Positions 41,734 through 49,797 are shown, counted from the first letter of the stretch. The stretch: 64,000 nt of DNA from Dethiosulfatibacter aminovorans DSM 17477 (GCF_900142005.1 NZ_FQZL01000013.1:41700-105699), one strand, 5' to 3'. Numbers and translations: made by a program. Notes: a model not told the origin generated them from the sequence alone.

Positions 41734-41772
41734 ATTATAACACATAATCAAGGGATTAATAATGATTATTAA
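41734..41772 (-). promoter_or_regulatory. Promoter with Fur/PerR-like operator for the PPC gene
   Basis: On the minus strand a TATAAT -10 lies at 41734-41739 with TTATTA at -35 spacing. The perfect 17-base palindrome TTAATAATGATTATTAA (41756-41772) covers the -35 and matches the PerR box TTATAATNATTATAA at 12 of 14 positions. Confidence 0.5.
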
Positions 41773-41807
41773 CTCATCACGGGTCAGAGAAGCTACTGGT
41801 TACAGGT

Positions 41808-42446
41808 TTACGTTATATTGAAACGTCTGTTGTCTATTTCGGTTATGGCGTCCTTTATGGATTTTTTTAAGATCTCTTCTGAATAATATTCTTCAGACAC
41901 TATAAAATCCATGAATCCATCCACGACAGATTTCTTGAACTCACTATACTTTTCATCATAATTGAGATACATTCCAATAAGTTTTCCCGTATCGGTCAGA
42001 AGGCTTCCTTTTTCGAAGGACTCGAAATCTACGCCGTATAGTGTTGCTTCGCTGCTGTATGAAACGATGAAATTCCTGAAATTCATATCGTTGAAGGACA
42101 GTTTTTCAGTCTTGATTCCTTCAATGGAATGGAAGGAATCAAGCCAGGAGAATATGGATTTGAGAACGGCAAGGGCGCATTCCGGGTCTTTTTTCTTCTC
42201 AGCTGTCTCAACGGCGTCAAGGGCTGTGATACCTTCAATGTATTCCATCAATAATGTGCAGTTTTCATCATCCCATTCAAGAATTTTCGGGATTTTGAGA
42301 GATGAACTTTCGATTATGAAATGGTTTGATTTTTCACGAAGATAGTTATCACAGGTTCTGAATTCCTTCAGAATTAATATCCTGTTTTCAGCCTCCGCCA
42401 GATATACATTGTTTTTTTTTGACTTGAATTCTTTTATAATCTTCAA
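41808..42446 (-). CDS. Protein-kinase-like (APH/CotS-type) small kinase
   Basis: 212 residues from a TTG with GGAGA 5 bases upstream. The kinase fold is recognised from LLMEYIEGITALDA (hinge), LSFNDMNFRNFIV (catalytic loop, Asn-Asp in place of His-Asp) and LYGVDFESF (DFE metal motif); the nucleotide loop at the start is short. Small-molecule or lipopolysaccharide-core-type kinases have this form. It is the last gene of the ECF operon, 9 bases after ecfT. Substrate unknown, perhaps the imported compound. Confidence 0.65.
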   Translation of the reverse strand: MKIIKEFKSKKNNVYLAEAENRILILKEFRTCDNYLREKSNHFIIESSSLKIPKILEWDDENCTLLMEYIEGITALDAVETAEKKKDPECALAVLKSIFSWLDSFHSIEGIKTEKLSFNDMNFRNFIVSYSSEATLYGVDFESFEKGSLLTDTGKLIGMYLNYDEKYSEFKKSVVDGFMDFIVSEEYYSEEILKKSIKDAITEIDNRRFNIT

Positions 42447-42455
42447 ATTTATCTC

Positions 42456-43193
42456 CTATAACACAGATATGTTCACAAGTATGAGGGCAAGGGAAAGCAT
42501 TGCAGTTGCTGCCAGAATCATATAGTCGGACCTGTTGAACTTCAGTTGAATTATGCTGGTCCTTCTGTCATAGGCCCTGAATCCCCTGCATTCCACGGAG
42601 AGGGAAAGCTTCTTCGCCTTGTTCAGGGTTCCTGCTATTACAGGAGTGAATACGTAGGATATGATTTCAAAACGTCTCTTCAGGGGAAGGTTCCTTATGT
42701 CTATTCCTTTTAGCTGTATTGCCGTGAAAGTGTCCTTTGTCTCCTCCATCAGAAGTGGCAGAAACCTTATTCCTACTGATGTCATGAATGCCATGTCGTA
42801 GGGCAGCTTCATCTGCACAAGACCCTGCACGAGCATCCTCATGCTGCATGTTGAAATTATGGTTCCCGATATGAGTATTACAAGAAGTCTCATTAGAAAA
42901 CCAAATCCGCGTTTCAATCCCTCGTCGGTTATTAACGTAAAGTTTTTCGTTCCTATCACTACATTTCCCGATTTCACAAAAATACTTTGAAGGATGACTA
43001 TCATGACTATTACCGACATCATTTTCCTCAGTCTTTTGACTGAAGACATAAGGCTTGCCTTGAAAATGAAGGCGGCCAACAGTCCAAGGAAAAAGACTGT
43101 CAGCTGCATCCAGGGATTGCTGAAAAACAATCCAAGTGTTGATATACACATTACAATGAAAAGCTTTGTTCTTGGATCAGCATCTCTTATCAT
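42456..43193 (-). CDS. ECF transporter transmembrane component EcfT
   Basis: 245 residues, five to six membrane helices. The start NMIRDADPRTKLFIVMC is typical of EcfT/CbiQ. The two coupling-helix motifs of the A-R-x type are expected in IQLKGIDIRNLPLKRR and VECRGFRAYDRRTS (Arg-Gly core). It forms the energising module with the two ATPases encoded upstream and overlaps the second of them by 17 bases. GGGAGG precedes the ATG at a rather long 12-base distance. Confidence 0.9.
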   Translation of the reverse strand: MIRDADPRTKLFIVMCISTLGLFFSNPWMQLTVFFLGLLAAFIFKASLMSSVKRLRKMMSVIVMIVILQSIFVKSGNVVIGTKNFTLITDEGLKRGFGFLMRLLVILISGTIISTCSMRMLVQGLVQMKLPYDMAFMTSVGIRFLPLLMEETKDTFTAIQLKGIDIRNLPLKRRFEIISYVFTPVIAGTLNKAKKLSLSVECRGFRAYDRRTSIIQLKFNRSDYMILAATAMLSLALILVNISVL

Positions 43194-43839
43194 ATTTAAC
43201 ACATCCTCCCTCAAGCTTGATTATCCTGTCAGAGTGCCTGTCGATGAAGCTTTTGTCATGACTGATCATGAGAATGCCAACCTTGCTTTTGATCCTGTCC
43301 AGATATCTGCTGAGGTCTTCCTTTCTCTTTATGTCAAGTCCTGTAGTAGGCTCGTCAAGAATGAGGAATTCAGGGTCATTAAGTAAAACAGCTGCAATGG
43401 CAAGCCTTTGCTTCTCTCCCTGACTTAGAAAATATGAAGTTGAGTCCCGGATTGATTTCAGGTCAAAGATATCCAGCATTTCATCTGTTCGTTCCCTTAT
43501 TTCATCCTCGCCGCAGTTCTTGAATTTCATGCCGAATGCAAGCTCCTCGAAAACGGTAGGTGCAAAAATCTGCTTGTCGGGATTCTGGAAGAGGTAGCCT
43601 ATCTTTCGCCCTATCTGAGGAAGAGACATGGACCGAATGTCTTTCCCTTCGATGGATACCTGACCTGATTGAAAGGGTAGTATTCCAGTCATGACCTTTC
43701 CAAGAGTTGTCTTTCCACTTCCGTTCGGTCCTGTAAGTGATGTGAAGCCCTTGTCTGTAAAAACGAGGCTTATGTCTTTAAGGATATGGATGTCCCTTAT
43801 GCTGCAGTTCATGTTACTGATTGTGATGAAATCCGTCAT
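43177..43839 (-). CDS. ECF transporter ATPase (second)
   Basis: 220 residues. Walker A GPNGSGKTTLGK, Q-loop YLFQNPDKQIFAPTVFEELA, signature LSQGEKQRLAIAA (Ser-Gln-Gly-Glu in place of Ser-Gly-Gly) and Walker B FLILDEPTTGLD. It belongs with the EcfA half of ECF modules. It overlaps the first ATPase by 4 bases and EcfT by 17, indicating tight stoichiometry. Confidence 0.93.
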   Translation of the reverse strand: MTDFITISNMNCSIRDIHILKDISLVFTDKGFTSLTGPNGSGKTTLGKVMTGILPFQSGQVSIEGKDIRSMSLPQIGRKIGYLFQNPDKQIFAPTVFEELAFGMKFKNCGEDEIRERTDEMLDIFDLKSIRDSTSYFLSQGEKQRLAIAAVLLNDPEFLILDEPTTGLDIKRKEDLSRYLDRIKSKVGILMISHDKSFIDRHSDRIIKLEGGCVKYDKRC

Positions 43840-44528
43840 TTGAGTTCTCCGTCGAATTCAGACAGCCTTCCCAAGTCCAGCAGGTATATGGTATCTGCCG
43901 TTTCAAGATTGCTGAAATCATGTTCTATCATTATTACTGTCTTTCCCTTTTCCTTGAGCTTCTTAAGGGTATCCTTGATGAGGAGTCTTCCCCTTTCATC
44001 TATCTGGGACATGCATTCGTCAAGGATTACAATATCTACATCGGGAGTCAGCACTGAAGCTATTGATATGAGCTGCTTTTCCCCTCCCGACATGTGGTTG
44101 GGATTCTTGTCTCTGAGACGTCCTATGTCAAGGAGGCCGCATACCTTATCTATACTGTCGAATATTTCCATCCTTTCAAAGCACAGGTTTTCCGGGGCAA
44201 AGGCCATCTCGTCCTCAGCGCAGGAAAAAAGTATCTGGCAGTCGGGGTCCTGAAATACGGTTCCTATTGTCGTTACAAGTTCATGGAGTTCCTTTTGTTC
44301 GATGTTCTCGTTTTTGATTATTACATCGCCTTCAATGACTCCGTCTATTCTCTTTGGAATGATTCCATTGATAATATTGATGAGGGTTGACTTGCCCGAA
44401 CCGCTCAGCCCAACAATTCCTACAACCTCACCTTTTCTGATTCCCAGATTCACATGGTCAAGAATAAGAGGTGAGTCCTGCCTGTATCTGAAGGACAGGT
44501 TTCTTGTTTCAATTATATAGTTGTTCAT
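43836..44528 (-). CDS. ECF transporter ATPase (first)
   Basis: 230 residues from ATG 44528; its ribosome binding site is weak and probably relies on coupling to the gene ending 6 bases upstream. Walker A GLSGSGKSTLINII, Q-loop VFQDPDCQILFS, signature MSGGEKQLISIAS and Walker B IVILDECMSQID. The Walker B Cys after Asp-Glu (DEC) is unusual, since most have Pro or Ala. Confidence 0.93.
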   Translation of the reverse strand: MNNYIIETRNLSFRYRQDSPLILDHVNLGIRKGEVVGIVGLSGSGKSTLINIINGIIPKRIDGVIEGDVIIKNENIEQKELHELVTTIGTVFQDPDCQILFSCAEDEMAFAPENLCFERMEIFDSIDKVCGLLDIGRLRDKNPNHMSGGEKQLISIASVLTPDVDIVILDECMSQIDERGRLLIKDTLKKLKEKGKTVIMIEHDFSNLETADTIYLLDLGRLSEFDGELK

Positions 44529-44533
44529 GGCAG

Positions 44534-45055
44534 TTATTGTATATCCGCCGAAATTGCGTATTTGCACCAGAACTGGCTGAACTGGTCCTTGCTGATTATC
44601 ATCTGGTAGGGACCTTTGCCTCCCTCTTCCCTTGTGCCTATGAGCTCTCCTTCCTTCTTGTATGCAAGGTATACATTGTCGTCTGCCATGAACTTGTCCA
44701 TTGGCACTGCTACAGTATATCCATCCACTGCAGAAACAATGACTGCCTCCCTTCCTTCAAGTGATATTCCAGCGTGTTCAAAGATGCTTTTCATCAGGAC
44801 CCCGGTATACTGGAAGTCTTCAGGGTCAGTGGTGCTTGTGTCAAGGGTTGCGGTGAAGTCCGTTTCTCCAATGGCCTGTATTTCAGTCATATTGTAGGAA
44901 GCTATTTCCTCGCCGTTGTCCATCAATATGAACACTGCGTTGTCGTTGAGTTCTTTCTTGGCTGCTGCATTGTCCCTGTTCATCATTATTGCAATTGCAG
45001 ATATCAGTACAAGTATCAAGATTACAGAAACCAGTATTTTCGTATTTTTGTTCAT
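44534..45055 (-). CDS. Membrane-anchored protein with sulfite-oxidase-like (molybdopterin-type) fold
   Basis: 173 residues. One N-terminal membrane helix (about 6-25) leaves the rest outside. The domain follows the sulfite oxidase/YedY pattern: FQYTGVLMKSIFEHAGI, then VIVSAVDGYTVAVPMDKF, an AYKKEGELI segment and QMIISKDQFSQFW. The Cys that ligates Mo in true oxidases has no counterpart at the expected N-terminal place. It lies between the S component and the ATPases of the ECF transporter, so it may present the substrate. Confidence 0.72.
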   Translation of the reverse strand: MNKNTKILVSVILILVLISAIAIMMNRDNAAAKKELNDNAVFILMDNGEEIASYNMTEIQAIGETDFTATLDTSTTDPEDFQYTGVLMKSIFEHAGISLEGREAVIVSAVDGYTVAVPMDKFMADDNVYLAYKKEGELIGTREEGGKGPYQMIISKDQFSQFWCKYAISADIQ

Positions 45056-45069
45056 CTTTTTACCTCCGT

Positions 45070-45618
45070 TTAAGCTATCATTTTATGAACTCTTTTGTAT
45101 ATGCTGTATGCCAGCAGTCCTCCCAGTCCTCCAGACAATGCTCCCGTTGAAAGGCTAAGGACCAGTGGAAGCATGGGAAGCCTGAAAAAGACAAGGTTGG
45201 ACATATATGTTCCGCTTAGATTCGCTAACACTCCTGCCAGGAAAAAGTCTGCAGGTTCAACATATTTTTTCCTTAGAACCAGGAATGCCAAGTCGACCAT
45301 GAGTCCGGGAAGACCATAGGTGACGAGGCTTACCACTCCGTGGGTGCCGAAGGAGCCTGTCAGCATCACTATGAGTCCCTGTGTAAGAGCTATGAGTGTT
45401 GCTGCGCCCCTTTTTCCCACCAGTGAGGCTCCAAGCACTATCCACATCATGTAGATGCCTCCGGCAACTGCTCCCCCTGGTATGAAAAGAGGACCTGTTA
45501 TGAGATGAGTAATTGGAACCACTATGGGTTTTGAAGCAAGGCCAAGGGCTGCGGTGAGTCCTATGACCATGAGTTCGAAAACCGTGAATCCGTCAAGGAA
45601 GCTTTTCTTTCTTTTCAT
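45070..45618 (-). CDS. ECF transporter substrate-specific (S) component
   Basis: 182 residues, six membrane helices: the size and shape of an ECF S component (similar in outline to ThiW/HmpT). GLASKPIVVPITHLITGP near the N-terminus and GGAVAGGIYMMW are glycine/proline-rich S-component features. GAGGA is 5 bases upstream. Substrate unknown. The linked MobB-like and sulfite-oxidase-fold genes suggest a pterin-type cofactor. Confidence 0.85.
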   Translation of the reverse strand: MKRKKSFLDGFTVFELMVIGLTAALGLASKPIVVPITHLITGPLFIPGGAVAGGIYMMWIVLGASLVGKRGAATLIALTQGLIVMLTGSFGTHGVVSLVTYGLPGLMVDLAFLVLRKKYVEPADFFLAGVLANLSGTYMSNLVFFRLPMLPLVLSLSTGALSGGLGGLLAYSIYKRVHKMIA

Positions 45619-45628
45619 ATTGTCCTCG

Positions 45629-46375
45629 TCAGTCTATTTTTATTTCAATGCTTGAATTTTCACTGTACCCTTCAAGGGTGCTTACTACGCCGGTGCAGGC
45701 ATTTCTCAGTATTTCCTCAACGAAGGGGACCATTCCAATTTCTTTTCCGTTGATGAAGAGCTTCACAGAGCTTGTCTTCTGGATGCAGTCGTTCCTTGTT
45801 GCTTCTCCTGCCAGGATCTTGTCTGTCAATCCTCTGCAACCGTAGCCGCACTGGTTGCAGCATTTTTCATTCACATCGGGCAGAAGGTCGAAGACCTTTT
45901 CAACAACGAGATCCGCCAGTCGTGCAGGCTCTTCCAGTACATTGATTACAGGTACTCCCCTGTATTCATCACCAAGAATTTCGGCAACCCTTCCGGATAC
46001 TGCAAAAATTCCCTGTTCCCATCTTTTTTCCAGATCTTCGACACTGCTTGCTGCAATTATTTTTGGAAGGTTGTAGTCCGTTACACCTTCACACACCACG
46101 TATTCATTGCTGTAGTGCTTCAATATGTCGGGAAGGCTCAGCTTGACCGGGTACATGACATCCGTTTCGTCATGTCCCCTGGCAGTGACGGGAGATGCCC
46201 CTGCATTCCTGTGTCTGTCCGTGTTTGATCCGGGAGTGTCTATGTTGAACTCCTCGAAGTGTATTTCCTTGATGCTTCCAACACTGTATCTTCTTTTTGC
46301 CAATTCCGCTATCATTGTTTCCGCTATTGTAGTTTTGCCAGACTGTGTATATCCGTATATGGAAAAAACCTTCAT
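45629..46375 (-). CDS. MobB-like molybdopterin-guanine dinucleotide biosynthesis protein with Cys-rich extension
   Basis: 248 residues. The P-loop GYTQSGKTT and FNIDTPGSNTDRHRNAGA (conserved MobB His/Arg block) mark a MobB GTPase (about 1-165). A C-terminal extension follows, with a Cys cluster CCNQCGYGC near 172-180, which could bind an Fe-S centre or metal, and an INGKEIGMVPFVEEIL domain seen in clostridial MobB-type proteins. MobB helps make the dinucleotide form of Moco. GGAGG is 7 bases upstream, directly after the phosphodiesterase stop. Confidence 0.85.
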   Translation of the reverse strand: MKVFSIYGYTQSGKTTIAETMIAELAKRRYSVGSIKEIHFEEFNIDTPGSNTDRHRNAGASPVTARGHDETDVMYPVKLSLPDILKHYSNEYVVCEGVTDYNLPKIIAASSVEDLEKRWEQGIFAVSGRVAEILGDEYRGVPVINVLEEPARLADLVVEKVFDLLPDVNEKCCNQCGYGCRGLTDKILAGEATRNDCIQKTSSVKLFINGKEIGMVPFVEEILRNACTGVVSTLEGYSENSSIEIKID

Positions 46376-47827
46376 TTAAAATCCTCCTTCTGCTAAAATA
46401 TATGGAATCACCATGTCCTCGTACCTGAATTCGCCGTGGCATCCTCCGTCATCCGTGGAGTGCATTCCATGGTCTGCTGTAATTATGACCTTTCCGCTCC
46501 AGTTTTCAACAAGTTTCTTCACATATCCGTCCACTTCTGAAATTTTATCCATTGTTTCCTCAGAAATGTCTCCATTGTCATGGCCTGAATCGTCAACTCC
46601 GTGGAAATGAACAAAGGCATAGTCTGAACCGTATATGTTTTCCAAAGCAGATTCAAAGACTTCGTCATCTGTAAAGCCGTTTCCGTTTACATCGGTGTTG
46701 AGGATAGGGTTCCCGTGGGTGGTGATGATATTTGCATTCCCTTCGATTATCGCTGATGTCTTTCCTAGAGCAGATACATAATCGAAAATGGTATCCACCT
46801 TTACCTCCCTGTAGTCCCTGTTGAGTATTCCGTTGACTGCTGGAGGCTGTCCTGTTATCATGGCTGCATAACCGCTGTTTGTGACGGGTTTGAATATTGT
46901 GAGAGCAGTCTCCATATGTCCCAGACCTGCAATGTAGGGAATATATCCATTCTCCTTGGCATATTCGTACTGGCTGGAACTGAAGCCGTCAATGAAAATA
47001 TGGAGTACATCTTCATCCTTGTCAAGATAATGCTTGGTATCGTAGTATGAATCCATTACGGAGCCTGCGGGAGGATTGATTACCACTCCAACTATGTCGA
47101 AGATTGTTTTCCTGTTTTCAGGTTCTGTGTAGTTGATGATGTTACCCTGAAGCTGAAGATAGCCCTTATCTGCTGTGAAATAGTATTCGCCGCTTCTGGA
47201 CATCACTATTGAGCTTCTGAATTCCTCGCCTGCAGCTTCTTCAACGGGCAGCAAGTATTTTTCCTTGTATGCCTTCATGGAAAACTCATCGTTCTTAACG
47301 GATTCGCCGTCGAAGAAATTGTAGAGCTGAAGATTCATGAGATGCATGTTTCCAGGTGTGAAGGAAGCAAGGTTTTCCTTCGCCGATATTATGTTCACGC
47401 TTTCAGACAGGTCGTAGTCGTTTTTTATGAGTACTATCTCTACAATGTCCTTAAGGTTTACCGTAGGAGGGAAATCTGGTGCATATATATTCCATCCCTT
47501 GTTGTCGTAAACATTGACCTTGCCGTAGCTGGTGTCGATTTTCACCTTCATCCCGTCACCGGCAACAATCAGCACTGAAAAATCTGATTCCTTGTATCCG
47601 TAGAGATTGAAGATTTCATTAAGTTTTATGCTTCTGTATTCATTGTCATCCTTTTCCAGAGTCTGCCAGTCAAGTTCCGATTCTTCACTGTACTGGAGAA
47701 TATACTCGTAATCTACATCCCCTGTTACAATAAGACTTGAGTCGGATGCTTCCATTTCGGTGGAGCATGCAGTAAAAAGGAAAAGGATAATAAGAACAGC
47801 AGAAACGAGTTTTCCCTTACTGGTCAT
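46376..47827 (-). CDS. Lipoprotein: sulfite-oxidase-like domain fused to alkaline-phosphatase-superfamily phosphodiesterase
   Basis: 483 residues. The signal peptide ends in lipobox LFTAC, so it is a lipoprotein. Residues about 40-150 resemble the sulfite-oxidase-fold domain of its neighbours (SVLIVAGDGMKVKI). Residues about 265-483 form an alkaline phosphatase/nucleotide pyrophosphatase domain: LHIFIDGFSSSQ (metal Asp), VTNSGYAAMITGQPP (nucleophile Ser/Thr region), FHGVDDSGH and IITADHGMHSTDDGG (metal His/Asp). It could cleave a phosphodiester or pyrophosphate outside the cell, for example a dinucleotide cofactor; that substrate is inference. Confidence 0.85.
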   Translation of the reverse strand: MTSKGKLVSAVLIILFLFTACSTEMEASDSSLIVTGDVDYEYILQYSEESELDWQTLEKDDNEYRSIKLNEIFNLYGYKESDFSVLIVAGDGMKVKIDTSYGKVNVYDNKGWNIYAPDFPPTVNLKDIVEIVLIKNDYDLSESVNIISAKENLASFTPGNMHLMNLQLYNFFDGESVKNDEFSMKAYKEKYLLPVEEAAGEEFRSSIVMSRSGEYYFTADKGYLQLQGNIINYTEPENRKTIFDIVGVVINPPAGSVMDSYYDTKHYLDKDEDVLHIFIDGFSSSQYEYAKENGYIPYIAGLGHMETALTIFKPVTNSGYAAMITGQPPAVNGILNRDYREVKVDTIFDYVSALGKTSAIIEGNANIITTHGNPILNTDVNGNGFTDDEVFESALENIYGSDYAFVHFHGVDDSGHDNGDISEETMDKISEVDGYVKKLVENWSGKVIITADHGMHSTDDGGCHGEFRYEDMVIPYILAEGGF

Positions 47828-47876
47828 ATTATCCTCCGTACTTTCCGCTTTACAGCTTCTTAAGCGGTTATTTCAG

Positions 47877-49076
47877 CTATTTGTCCATTTCAACAACTTC
47901 TATTGACAGGATGTCCTTTATTTTTGCTTTCTTGTCCATTCCTTCAAATGAAATTCCATATCCGCCGTTGGTTCTTGCATATATTCCACCTTTGAGGAAT
48001 GTCTCCCGGTCTATGGTCTTGGAGTATCCGTCGGCAGCTGTCAGTGTATAGCTCATTCCTTTTGCCAGTCCAGTAAGCTCTTCTATCTTTGCAAGAGGCA
48101 CGCACTGGTCTTCGAGTATTGTTACAAGGTCATTTCCATATTTTACAAATGACTGGCTTTCGCTTACAAAAACTGTACCTGTATTCTCTACCTTGAGAAG
48201 GTTCTTCACATGCATTCCCTTTGGAAGGTCGGGTGAAAGGAACATAGGCGCATTCTCTCCCGTATGCTTTATGTATCCTGTGAGGAATATGTCCATGGTT
48301 TCAGTCTTTGAGAAGTCGTCAACTGCTTCCATGAATATGTCTGACACAGGCATGTCGCTTTCAAGTCCTGTTCTTCCAAATTCCGATAGAAGGTCCATTG
48401 TCTTCACTGCCTGGTCCGCAGATTCGTAGTAGGCGTATTCTTCAGACTCAAGAGTGGATATTGCAGCTTCCATGAAGATAATCGATGAATTCCCATGAGC
48501 CATTGCGTCATTTTCTCCTGAATCACTGTCCGCTTTACCTGATTCTTCACCCTTCATCAGCTCCATTCCTGCAACATTTCCAACCCAGTACATTGACCTT
48601 TCGTCAGGCACTGCAACCCTTAGCGGTTGGAACTTGTCGTCAAGGGGCTCTCCGTCAACTTCCCAGAAAAGCATTACATCTTTTGCAACCAGTATTTCAT
48701 TTGGTATTACTATTGAATATCCGTCACCTGCATAGAATCTTATTCCTTCGAATTCATCCTGCCTTAGATTGTACTGCTTAAGTATCTTGTTTATCTTCAC
48801 ACCCTTGATTTCAACCTCAACAACCTCACCGCTTGATGAAATATTTGTTGTTGCAAGAGTCTGGGCTTCCATTGCCTTGATTTCTTCGGCACTAATCATT
48901 TCCGTTCCACCTTCAATGCCCTGTATTTCAATTGAGCTTTCAACTGCTTCGGTTCCTTCTGCTTCTTCGTTGGCGTCCTCTGCTGGAGGATTTGTGTCCC
49001 CTGTGTTCTGTGTACATGCAGTAAATGCAAGTATCAATACAAACACGATGCTTAATAGTTTCAGTTTTTTTGACAT
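47877..49076 (-). CDS. Lipoprotein with two sulfite-oxidase-like domains
   Basis: 399 residues. Signal peptide with lipobox AFTAC, then an acidic linker. Domain 1 (about 50-170) contains IRFYAGDGYSIVIP and LRVAVPDERSMYWVGNVAG; domain 2 (about 300-399) contains YTLTAADGYSKTIDRETF. A helical linker of about 110 residues joins them. Neither has the Mo-ligating Cys. Two linked binding domains on the surface suggest capture of a pterin-like ligand. AAGGAGAG precedes the ATG. Confidence 0.78.
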   Translation of the reverse strand: MSKKLKLLSIVFVLILAFTACTQNTGDTNPPAEDANEEAEGTEAVESSIEIQGIEGGTEMISAEEIKAMEAQTLATTNISSSGEVVEVEIKGVKINKILKQYNLRQDEFEGIRFYAGDGYSIVIPNEILVAKDVMLFWEVDGEPLDDKFQPLRVAVPDERSMYWVGNVAGMELMKGEESGKADSDSGENDAMAHGNSSIIFMEAAISTLESEEYAYYESADQAVKTMDLLSEFGRTGLESDMPVSDIFMEAVDDFSKTETMDIFLTGYIKHTGENAPMFLSPDLPKGMHVKNLLKVENTGTVFVSESQSFVKYGNDLVTILEDQCVPLAKIEELTGLAKGMSYTLTAADGYSKTIDRETFLKGGIYARTNGGYGISFEGMDKKAKIKDILSIEVVEMDK

Positions 49077-49086
49077 GATTCTCTCC

Positions 49087-49578
49087 TTAGTTTTTATAGT
49101 TCTCCATTGCCAGATTTACAGCTTTCACAGCTGACAGACTTGTTATAGTCGCCCCGGTTATAGCAACTATATCGTAATCGTTTTCCTTGTGCATCTTTAC
49201 AATTTCCGTCGGATGGTTCAGAGACAGGTTTTCAAATCTTTCCAGGAACCAACCTTCCCTTATGTAGCCGCCGTAATCATCTGTCTCATGCTCCTCGATG
49301 AGCCGTACCTTTTTAATCCTCTCGCTGCCGCAGTCTATTTCAACCATATAGTGGACAAAATCCTTGTATCCCATGGATTTTATGAAATAGCACTCGAGCA
49401 GACTGCTTCCGTTGCGAACCTCGTAGACATACCCCACAAAGCAGTCATTTGAATTCAAGCTCTCGTCATAAGCTGATTTTTTGATTTTTGCTTCGGGGTA
49501 TATGGATGCAAGATATTCATTCCTCTGTACAGGATTAAATGATAGTAAGACCAGAGATGCTGCGATCAGTAATGCCAA
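49087..49578 (-). CDS. FMN-binding domain protein, possible frameshift at its start
   Basis: 163 residues from TTG 49578, for which no ribosome binding site is visible. The C-terminal DIVAITGATITSLSAV matches the flavinylation motif Dx4TGATxT of NqrC/RnfG-type FMN-binding domains, where Thr carries FMN covalently. The first 15 residues are a truncated hydrophobic segment. An ATG at 49601, just behind the leader terminator, would give a normal signal sequence (MKKKQTIALALLIAAS...) if the A8 tract at 49591-49598 were A9. Either a frameshift, slippage or the TTG start applies. An ApbE flavin transferase is not in the window. Confidence 0.75.
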   Translation of the reverse strand: MALLIAASLVLLSFNPVQRNEYLASIYPEAKIKKSAYDESLNSNDCFVGYVYEVRNGSSLLECYFIKSMGYKDFVHYMVEIDCGSERIKKVRLIEEHETDDYGGYIREGWFLERFENLSLNHPTEIVKMHKENDYDIVAITGATITSLSAVKAVNLAMENYKN

Positions 49579-49601
49579 TGCTATTGTTTGTTTTTTTTCA
49601 T

Positions 49602-49628
49602 AAAAAAATCTATTCCACCCGGAATAGA
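49602..49628 (-). terminator. Leader terminator immediately before the FMN-binding gene
   Basis: On the minus strand TCTATTCC, loop GGGT, GGAATAGA, then T7 and ATG. The GGGTGG that could serve as ribosome binding site spans the loop and 3' arm, so folding would block both elongation and initiation. Confidence 0.85.
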
Positions 49629-49731
49629 CAAAATCATCTCCTTTCCAACCGGGAGGCCAGCCCGTTTCCAGACAAACCCTTCGTCTGAGTTCCGTAGTAA
49701 ACCTTAGGAATAATCAGATCGGAGTAAATAC
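49602..49731 (-). ncRNA. Structured leader, riboswitch candidate (possibly Moco type)
   Basis: The predicted start near 49731 gives a leader of about 130 bases ending in the terminator. It folds into several GC-rich helices, e.g. CAGAC/GUCUG and a GGCCUCCCGGUUGGAAAGGAG segment with CUCC/GGAG pairing. An upstream UUAUUCC can pair with GGAAUAG of the terminator's 3' arm as an alternative fold. The CUCCC...GGAAAGGAG block and the MobB/ECF context recall the molybdenum cofactor riboswitch, but I could not verify the consensus. Confidence 0.55.
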
Positions 49732-49737
49732 AAGATA

Positions 49738-49766
49738 ATTTTATCAAAAAATAATTCTAAATTCAA
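49738..49766 (-). promoter_or_regulatory. Sigma-A promoter of the ECF/MobB operon
   Basis: On the minus strand TTGAAT, 17 bases, TAAAAT. Confidence 0.6.
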
Positions 49767-49797
49767 TATAAATTTGGTGTGTAAAAGGTTATTAAGT

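Noticed and set aside
44534..49076. Active molybdenum oxidoreductases
   Set aside because: The sulfite-oxidase-like domains lack the active-site Cys and have no Tat signal or electron-transfer partner of the usual kind.
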